Source of the DNA: Helicobacteraceae bacterium
Lineage (GTDB): Bacteria > Campylobacterota > Campylobacteria > Campylobacterales > SZUA-545
Reading direction: 5' to 3'
DNA: 39,357 nt
Assembly (NCBI GenBank): GCA_031268655.1
Contig: JAIRWX010000074.1
Span: 1 to 39,357, forward strand
This document shows, piece by piece, positions 33,858 through 39,357 of this stretch. A program made the translations under genes and the position numbers. Below the pieces are notes generated by a model. The model was not told the origin of the DNA. It made no database searches and worked only from the letters and a program-made list of their open reading frames with translations. Each line of letters begins with the position of its first letter. Position 1 is the first letter of the stretch.

Positions 33858-34900
33858 TCGCCGCCTTTTGCGATCGCGCTTATAACCAGCTCTTTGGGAA
33901 TATCGCTTACGAGCGAATAGCCGCCGATCGAGCGGGGAAGCGCGAAAGTAATTTTGTTATCGCGGGTTTTTTTGTCCAGAAACAAGAGATCGTAAAAGGC
34001 TTCGGGGTTTGGCGTTTTGTAACGCGCGCTTAATCCAAATCGTTCAAGCGCCCGCTCAATTCTTTGCGCCTCTTTCTCGCGGATCAGCTCCAGCGCCTCG
34101 GCTAAGCGGTTAGCCATTATCATACCCATAGCGACGCATTCGCCGTGCAGATACGCGCCGTAGCCGCTCTCTTTTTCAATCGCGTGTCCAAAGGTGTGTC
34201 CGTAGTTTAACGCCGCGCGCGCTCCGCTCTCTTTTTCGTCCCGCATTACGATATCGGCTTTCAAATGGATCGATTGCGCGATCGCGGCGATAAGCTCGCG
34301 CTCGTCCGACAAATTTGCGCTTTCCAGCCGTTCAAAAAACTCCCGATCCAGCGTCGCCGCCATCTTGACAATCTCCGCCGCGCCCGAATTAAACTCGCGG
34401 CGCGGCAGGCTAGTCAGCCATTTTGTATCGATATGAACGCTTTTTGGCTGATTAAAAGCGCCGATCAGATTTTTGCCGTAATCGTTATTTACGCCCGTTT
34501 TGCCGCCCGCGCTCGCGTCAACCATAGCAAGAAGCGTGGTTGGAATCTGAATAAACGAGACGCCGCGTTGATATATCGCCGCGCAAAACCCGGTCATATC
34601 TCCGATCACGCCGCCGCCAAAAGCTATCAGCAGGCTTTTGCGATCAAGCCGCAAATCGCACAGACGATCCAAAATCGCGCCGATCGTCGCAAGATTTTTA
34701 TGTTGTTCGCCGTCCTCTATAATCGCCTCGCCGATCTCAGGCGCGACGATCAGCGATCGCAGTTTCTCCAGATGCAGCGCGGCGATCGTTTTATTTGTAA
34801 CGATCGCGACTTTCATGTCAAACGTTAATCTGTCAAGATTGCCAATATATATGTTGTAGCTGTCGTCGATCCGTTTATTCAGGTTTATATTTATAATCAT
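33854..34900 (-). CDS. aroB: 3-Dehydroquinate synthase
   Basis: AroB cyclises DAHP to dehydroquinate in the shikimate pathway, using NAD and zinc. Key blocks are EDGEQHKNLATIG, FGGGVIGDMTGFCAAIYQRG, PTTLLAMVDASAGGKTGVN and LNYGHTFGHAIE. The length of 348 residues fits the Campylobacterota form. It lies 8 nt after the TrkA-like gene and overlaps the mscS gene. Confidence 0.95.
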   Translation of the reverse strand: MIININLNKRIDDSYNIYIGNLDRLTFDMKVAIVTNKTIAALHLEKLRSLIVAPEIGEAIIEDGEQHKNLATIGAILDRLCDLRLDRKSLLIAFGGGVIGDMTGFCAAIYQRGVSFIQIPTTLLAMVDASAGGKTGVNNDYGKNLIGAFNQPKSVHIDTKWLTSLPRREFNSGAAEIVKMAATLDREFFERLESANLSDERELIAAIAQSIHLKADIVMRDEKESGARAALNYGHTFGHAIEKESGYGAYLHGECVAMGMIMANRLAEALELIREKEAQRIERALERFGLSARYKTPNPEAFYDLLFLDKKTRDNKITFALPRSIGGYSLVSDIPKELVISAIAKGGE

Positions 34901-34908
34901 CGCCGTAT

Positions 34909-36321
34909 CTACAGCACCGGCACAAAGAGTTGATGATGCTCGGTCAAAAACGAGTACATATGTTCCGCTTGTTTTAGTTTAAGAAAATCAAGCAAACTTT
35001 TTTTTATCATTGAATGATCGAACGGGAAAAAGAGCAACAGATTTTCTCTCTGTCTGAGCGTCATAACGGCGTTGTCGTCGCCGTGCTTTACGTCGATAGT
35101 CCGCGAGTGGATCGCCGCGAGGTTTTCGTAATGCTCCAAAATCGCGCTCTCGCCTTCCTCGTCGCCTTTAGACGGATACAGCTCGATCTGCGTCGAAAGC
35201 TGCGTCGACAGATCGAACAAAACGGGCGATATCTGCTCCAGCGTCGGATTGGAGCTTACAAGCATAGCCGCGCCTTTAAGCTGGGCAATTGGTTTTTCGC
35301 CAAGTTTCCATATAGGTCTTTGCGATTTGAGCGCTAAAACTCTACTATGTTTCTTGCAAAAAAACTCGTCGCTTACGATAATAAGTCCTACATTGTAGCG
35401 CCAAAGTTCCTTCAGCAGATTTTGCTCCAAATTAAACGGGCGGTAGGCTATATCTATGAAAATATCCGCTTGTCGTACCGCCTGAAGTTTGCTTAGCAGC
35501 TTCCAGCTATCGGGATTGATTACCTTGATATAAAGCGGACGGTTTTTCAGCAATCTGTGCAGGTCTAACGCGTTTTCAAGCTCAGCGAGCGCGCGATCGT
35601 CGCGGTTTGGAGAAATATCCAGCAACAGATAGAGCGCGCGTCCGTACGGCGCGGGAAACTGCCCGCTTTCGATTTTGATGGCGCGATAGACGGTTTTTAG
35701 TATGTTGGGCTGACCCACCAACAGCAGATTGTCGCCCGGACGGATCATCAACGTTGAATACGGCAGGATCAGTTCGCCGCCGCGATAAATCGCCGCGATA
35801 TGCCATTTATTTTGCGCGATATGGCTGATGTGGCGATAGGCGTAGCTGCTGCCAAACGGCACTTTGACCTCTATAATCTCGCCTTTGCCAAGTCCTACAT
35901 ACTGCGCGCTGACGGGGATATTAGGCGTTAAAGCCATCAGGCGGTTTGCTAGCAGCTCGCCCGCCAAGACGCGCTGTAAATTGGGATCGTCCTTCGGCAG
36001 CTCCTCTAAGCCGCCCGAATCCAGCGCGTAGATCGGCAACTCGCGGCTTAACGATCGTAGGTTGTTATAGACCTGCAATACGTCGCGCGGCTCTTGCATA
36101 ACAATATAGGCGGCGGACAGCCGTTTGGAAACGACGCTCTCTAATTTGCTAAGACTCGTCGGATCAAAGCGGTAAAAGCGGCAGTAAACCGCCTCGCTCT
36201 CCACGATGGCGCCCCTATAATATACGATTGCGTATAGGTTCGCGTCCGTGTAGGCGTCCACAAGGCGTTTGACGTATCGTTCGGCGACGTCGCCGTCGGC
36301 GAGAATTAGCAATATCTTCAT
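34909..36321 (-). CDS. TrkA-like NAD-binding/RCK protein of Campylobacterota
   Basis: An N-terminal Rossmann-like half (KILLILADGDVAERYVKRL, AAYIVMQEPRDVLQVYNNL) is followed at about residues 145-215 by an RCK_C-type domain (YAYRHISHIAQNKWHIAAIY, PGDNLLLVGQPNIL). A C-terminal half of about 240 residues is unassigned. Proteins of this type near aroB and truD are conserved in Campylobacterota (COG3400-like, from memory) and may gate ion transport. No channel partner is adjacent. The total is 470 residues. Confidence 0.7.
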   Translation of the reverse strand: MKILLILADGDVAERYVKRLVDAYTDANLYAIVYYRGAIVESEAVYCRFYRFDPTSLSKLESVVSKRLSAAYIVMQEPRDVLQVYNNLRSLSRELPIYALDSGGLEELPKDDPNLQRVLAGELLANRLMALTPNIPVSAQYVGLGKGEIIEVKVPFGSSYAYRHISHIAQNKWHIAAIYRGGELILPYSTLMIRPGDNLLLVGQPNILKTVYRAIKIESGQFPAPYGRALYLLLDISPNRDDRALAELENALDLHRLLKNRPLYIKVINPDSWKLLSKLQAVRQADIFIDIAYRPFNLEQNLLKELWRYNVGLIIVSDEFFCKKHSRVLALKSQRPIWKLGEKPIAQLKGAAMLVSSNPTLEQISPVLFDLSTQLSTQIELYPSKGDEEGESAILEHYENLAAIHSRTIDVKHGDDNAVMTLRQRENLLLFFPFDHSMIKKSLLDFLKLKQAEHMYSFLTEHHQLFVPVL

Positions 36322-36348
36322 TGTCTATGATTTTAGCCGATTCTCATT

Positions 36349-37440
36349 TTACTCGCTCGGCTCGGCGTTTAACTCGCAATGCAGTATCTCCTCTAGCAAA
36401 GCGGTGGCGTAAGCGCCTTTGGGCAGATAGAAACCAAGCTCGTAATGCGCCTCTTTCGCTATATACTCTCCGCGCAAATCTTGCGGAAAAATCCATGCGT
36501 AACGCCGATCGCCGCTTGCGGGAATATCCTCGAAAAATTCGCTTTCGATCTTGCCCGCAAAGCCTTTGGAGAGCATAGTTTTACGACCGCTCAGAATGCC
36601 GGTCGGGGCTACCTCTTTGAGCGCGAATCGTTTAGCCTCTTTGGGCGCGTTTTCGGCAAAATACGGCTTGCCGTGGGGATAGTGAAGCATAAGATCGCCT
36701 TCAAACAGCTTGAAAAACTGCTCCTGCGGTTTCAGGGTCTCTACGACGTCGGCGCTTAGTTTGTACTCTTTGGCGACTTTATCCGCGCCGAAAGCCGCTA
36801 TCGCGTTTGACAGCTCCAGCCTTCGCGTAAGCCACGCGTTGAATCGCTCGCTTTGCAACGCGCCGACGAGAAAGTTTTGCATCTTGCGTCCGCGAATTTT
36901 AGCCTCGCCGTCAAGAAACGCTCTGGCTTTTTTATAGTTATCTCCGTCGCGCCCAAAACGTTGAAAACCAAAAAAATTGGGCGCGCCATTTTTCTCAACC
37001 TCTCCGATCGCGCCGTCGATTTTTTTAGCGTCGATCGCGGCGATTTTTTTAAGCCGAATAAAAAATTTATTACCCTTCAGATGTCCGATTTTCAATTTAT
37101 TGTTATGGCGGTTAATATCCAAAATCTTGATCGATGTATGCTCAAAACGCGCCAGCGCGTCTTCGAATTTCGCGGGAAACGAGAGCGTTTGGACGCTTGA
37201 CGCGCTTTTGTCTTTCAGCCCCGCGTAGCCAATATCCTTTGCTTTGATTCCGATCCGTTCGCTGAAAGCCTGCGTAGCCTCCCATGTGGAAACGCCCTTT
37301 TTTCTGATTTTGACAAATAGGTGATCGCCCGCGCCGCTCGGCTCGTATAGCGCGATCTCTTCAACTGCGAAATCTTTGTTATTTCGCGCGAAATGCGCGT
37401 TTATAGGCGAATGCGTAAGAAAAAATCCCCGTTTTTGCAT
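36349..37440 (-). CDS. truD: tRNA pseudouridine(13) synthase TruD
   Basis: TruD makes pseudouridine 13 in tRNA-Glu. The catalytic Asp is in IGYAGLKDKSA, and PNFFGFQRFGRDGDN and FAVEEIALYEPSGAGDHLFV are family signatures. The 363 residues match the family. It is 27 nt upstream of the TrkA-like gene and is the first core gene left of the accessory island. Confidence 0.93.
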   Translation of the reverse strand: MQKRGFFLTHSPINAHFARNNKDFAVEEIALYEPSGAGDHLFVKIRKKGVSTWEATQAFSERIGIKAKDIGYAGLKDKSASSVQTLSFPAKFEDALARFEHTSIKILDINRHNNKLKIGHLKGNKFFIRLKKIAAIDAKKIDGAIGEVEKNGAPNFFGFQRFGRDGDNYKKARAFLDGEAKIRGRKMQNFLVGALQSERFNAWLTRRLELSNAIAAFGADKVAKEYKLSADVVETLKPQEQFFKLFEGDLMLHYPHGKPYFAENAPKEAKRFALKEVAPTGILSGRKTMLSKGFAGKIESEFFEDIPASGDRRYAWIFPQDLRGEYIAKEAHYELGFYLPKGAYATALLEEILHCELNAEPSE

Positions 37441-37713
37441 TGTTTATCCCTATTGAAAAACGCAAATATAGTCAATTTAGCCTAATGTACTTTGTGTTTT
37501 GATATGATTTCTCAATCGCTAATCCAAACTCGCTTGAATTAGTTCGTTATCGTCATAGCAATCAAAATATCCTTTACCTCAAGCGGTCTGGTCGCTGTTG
37601 CGTCATTTCTCGTTCGCAAAAACATTATTATCAATATATTGCCTACAAATCGCAAGCGCCGCTTGCGAGAAACAAATAGTTATCAACGCAAAAAATGAAA
37701 AATACTTTTGTTA
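37441..37713. other. AT-rich gap at the left border of the RHS island
   Basis: No gene is seen. Base composition shifts abruptly to AT-rich compared with truD. It holds the hairpin at 37650-37668 and otherwise only short frames. It probably marks the border between core chromosome and the accessory region. Confidence 0.5.
37650..37668 (-). terminator. Palindromic hairpin, likely terminator of the RHS-linked genes
   Basis: TCGCAAGCG and CGCTTGCGA flank a single base, giving a 9-bp inverted repeat. On the minus strand it is followed by ATTTGT. It lies downstream of the three minus-strand accessory genes. Confidence 0.5.
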
Positions 37714-37779
37714 TTAACGCGCCCCCAGAGTAAAACCATAGATAATAGTAAATGTAAATAAGATCGCAGTTTTAACCAT
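37714..37779 (-). CDS. Tiny hydrophobic peptide, 21 aa (possible)
   Basis: The minus strand encodes MVKTAILFTFTIIYGFTLGA from an ATG with AAGG about 10 nt upstream, 13 nt after the stop of the 78-residue gene. It is one membrane-spanning helix with a positive start. It could be a small membrane peptide, a leftover signal peptide, or chance in AT-rich DNA. Confidence 0.2.
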   Translation of the reverse strand: MVKTAILFTFTIIYGFTLGAR

Positions 37780-37792
37780 TAACAATTTTACC

Positions 37793-38029
37793 TTAAGTTT
37801 CTTTTGGCATATTCAAATAATACTCTTTAGAATATTCGATTTTTTTCACGAATTTCTTTACAAATATAACATAACCGTCAAAACAAAAATCCCTTATGCT
37901 GCTTACCAATAATAGTTCCTGAGAATTTTTTAATATCTTTGAATCAAATTCATCATTAAAATAGTAAATTCTTACTAATGACTTGTTATTAATATATAAA
38001 TGTATCTTTCGCTCATATATCTGTTTCAT
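37793..38029 (-). CDS. Small AT-rich protein, Sm-like barrel pattern
   Basis: From ATG 38029 (the track uses TTG 38044) the 78-residue product reads IHLYINNKSLVRIYYFNDEF then ELLLVSSIRDFCFDGYVIFV and ends shortly after KKIE. The alternating strands and the 'DGY..' turn resemble small Sm-like proteins often found as immunity or accessory genes in toxin islands. I do not recognise the exact family. The codon and base composition are much more AT-rich than the core genes, which suggests transfer. Confidence 0.45.
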   Translation of the reverse strand: MKQIYERKIHLYINNKSLVRIYYFNDEFDSKILKNSQELLLVSSIRDFCFDGYVIFVKKFVKKIEYSKEYYLNMPKET

Positions 38030-38158
38030 TGTTTTTGTTTCCAACTTGTAATTTTGCGATTAGATTAAGGGGGAGTTTGGACATTTTAGCGACCGATCGC
38101 GTCTTTATGTGGCGCAAGCAATACAAGGGCGGTTTTCACAAGCGCTATAGAATAAATT
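38030..38158. other. Gap between the two small accessory genes
   Basis: No gene is called. The part from about 38085 to 38150 has core-like composition and includes one open plus-strand frame (ATDRVFMWRKQYKGGFHKRY) with no proper start. It may be a fragment of an older gene. Confidence 0.3.
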
Positions 38159-38545
38159 TTATTCAACTGTTAACATCCATCGCATAAATCTTAATACGCT
38201 TGCCGCTATAAATGTCCACATCATACCTATCATAAAGATCAAAAATGCTAGATAGCTAAAAGGCGGTTTGCCTTCGATCGATTCCATCATTTTATCATAA
38301 ACCCACCTGCGCCAAACGGTATAAGGGAGTAAAAACATAATGCAACATAAGAAAGCCACTATCAAAAAAGTGCTGTCTCTTAAACTAGCAAAAAAGACGA
38401 CACCCATAATAAAAGCTACAAGTATGCTCTTATCTCTTAGTGATTCAATCTTTTCAATTCCATGCTTTTTGAACGTTTTTATTGAAACGTATATGCATAT
38501 AATCACAGCCGAGAAAATGATAGAGTAGTGTAGTAACAACGGCAT
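38159..38545 (-). CDS. Four-helix membrane protein, candidate RHS immunity protein
   Basis: The 128-residue protein has about four membrane helices: LHYSIIFSAVIICIYVSI, ILVAFIMGVVFFASL, FLIVAFLCCIMFLLPYTV and YLAFLIFMIGMMWTFIAASV. It starts 12 nt after the stop of the RHS-repeat gene, the usual position of an immunity gene for an RHS C-terminal toxin. A polytopic immunity protein would fit a toxin that acts on membranes. It is more AT-rich than its surroundings. The family is not recognised. Confidence 0.6.
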   Translation of the reverse strand: MPLLLHYSIIFSAVIICIYVSIKTFKKHGIEKIESLRDKSILVAFIMGVVFFASLRDSTFLIVAFLCCIMFLLPYTVWRRWVYDKMMESIEGKPPFSYLAFLIFMIGMMWTFIAASVLRFMRWMLTVE

Positions 38546-38557
38546 ATTCTATTACAA

Positions 38558-39355
38558 CTATTCGTCTTCTTCTGTGCAAGCGGATGGCGATTTTACAATC
38601 GTCATAGTTGGTATATTGTTGTCAACCGCTCCGTCAATGCCGATTAAGCCTTGCAACGCAACGTCCGCTCCAATCCCAACAAGCGCCCAACCAGTTTTTA
38701 ACGCGCCGCCGACAATTCCTACGCTTCCTATGCCCGCGCTAACCGTCCCTACCGCGAAGCCGCTTGCCGCCGCGCGAGCGTAATCTCCGTAAGAATAGTT
38801 GCCTCTAGGATCAGCAGCCATTCCAATAAGATTTCCAGCCGCGCTCGCAACTCCTCCGATAAACCACCACCATACCTCTCCCGTAGGATCAATATAATTA
38901 ATCGGATCATCCCCCACGTAAACATACAGATTACCCTGTCCCCCGTTAAAGTCTATAGGGTCTTTAGCGGTCCATCGTCCTATAGAGGGATCGTAGTCTC
39001 TGTAACCAAACCTAACTAAGCCCGTATCCCTATCGTATAGTCCTCCTCCAAAGCCAAGAGGAACGGACAGATCGTCTAAAGAGAGGTCTTGATAGGTTGT
39101 TCCTATCGTAGGGTTAGTCTCCGTAAGGATAGTTCCAAAGGAGTCGTAATCGATCTGCCTTATTGTTCTGTTTGATTGATTTCTGATCGCCTTAAGCGAT
39201 CCTAAGCGATTGTAAGAGAGATAGTAGACCGCTCCTTTGTAATCCATCTGAATAGGGGTTCTGTCGGCTGCGTAGGTAAACCTTCCGAAGTTACCCTCTT
39301 GATCGTAGAAGCCAAGCAAGGTCGTATTGTCAAGCCAGAGGTATCTTTGAACGAT
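38558..39355 (-). CDS. RHS-repeat protein, C-terminal part, with hydrophobic tip
   Basis: The gene is cut by the right edge. The frame continues upstream of the track start as IVQRYLWLDNTTLLGFYDQEG, so 39319 is not the true start. YD/RHS repeats (YDQEGNFGRFTYAADRTPI, YLSYNRLGSLKAIRN) lead into the RHS core end: LYDRDTGLVRFGYRDYDPSIGRWTAKDPIDFNGGQGNLYVYVGDDPINYIDPTG. After this boundary, the variable tip of about 107 residues is Gly/Ala-rich and hydrophobic (GFAVGTVSAGIGSVGIVGGA). It ends in a Cys-containing acidic tail with no catalytic motif I recognise. A membrane-active toxin or a spent or orphan tip are both possible. Confidence 0.85.
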   Translation of the reverse strand: MVQRYLWLDNTTLLGFYDQEGNFGRFTYAADRTPIQMDYKGAVYYLSYNRLGSLKAIRNQSNRTIRQIDYDSFGTILTETNPTIGTTYQDLSLDDLSVPLGFGGGLYDRDTGLVRFGYRDYDPSIGRWTAKDPIDFNGGQGNLYVYVGDDPINYIDPTGEVWWWFIGGVASAAGNLIGMAADPRGNYSYGDYARAAASGFAVGTVSAGIGSVGIVGGALKTGWALVGIGADVALQGLIGIDGAVDNNIPTMTIVKSPSACTEEDE

Positions 39356-39357
39356 CG

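Noticed and set aside
1-39357. CRISPR arrays, rRNA genes and complete insertion sequences
   Set aside because: No spaced direct repeats, no rRNA-like stretches and no transposase with terminal inverted repeats could be found on either strand.

Overview
The window looks like a chromosomal segment of an uncultured or little-studied Campylobacterota (Epsilonproteobacteria) with unusually high G+C for that group. The evidence is the gene set: a fused IspDF, MqnA of the futalosine menaquinone route, a Helicobacter-type MutS2 and SpeE-like protein, a single-ACT IlvA of about 400 residues, and the linked set truD / TrkA-like protein / aroB / MscS. The octamer GCGATCGC recurs through the core genes (about 25 copies by eye). 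It is absent from the AT-rich right-hand cluster.

Layout. Positions 1-1173 (minus) are a remnant of a Mu-like prophage: the N-terminus of a D12-class adenine methylase cut by the window edge, and a 5'-truncated MuF head protein carrying a PBECR2-type nuclease-like C-terminus. Positions 1326-4554 (plus) are a chemotaxis adaptation operon: cheR, a histidine-free kinase-like ATPase, cheD and cheB with a degenerate receiver. A tRNA-Met(CAU) follows. Positions 4719-7660 hold a CoA-binding protein, ilvA, a small membrane protein and hemH. Positions 7827-8824 hold a decayed or phase-shifted GLUG-repeat lipoprotein with a 9-G tract next to its lipobox.

Positions 8974-18894 are core metabolism and repair: a GAPDH of the likely NADP type, mutS2, a DUF945 protein, thiC, ispDF, an Rrf2-cysK pair and mnmA. 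Positions 18934-23106 (minus) are a tightly coupled six-gene TonB2/TtpC-type energy transduction operon under an almost perfect Fur box. Positions 23341-30011 hold purM, a truncated speE-like gene, tgt, mqnA, a glycosyltransferase, a SPOR protein, a DUF1266 protein and thiG. Positions 30012-32234 hold an orphan small ORF and two secreted proteins (Spy/LTxxQ-like and YceI). Positions 32235-37440 (minus) hold truD, a TrkA-like protein, aroB and mscS.

The right edge (37441-39357, minus) is an accessory island. It contains the C-terminal part of an RHS-repeat protein with a hydrophobic Gly/Ala-rich tip, followed by a four-helix membrane protein (candidate immunity protein) and a small AT-rich Sm-like gene.

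The most interesting items are the right-edge RHS tip and membrane-partner module, the MuF-PBECR2 remnant, the histidine-less kinase inside a che operon, the homopolymer-bearing lipoprotein locus, and the HIP1-like palindrome enrichment. All calls are by eye from sequence and remembered family motifs; no database search was run.
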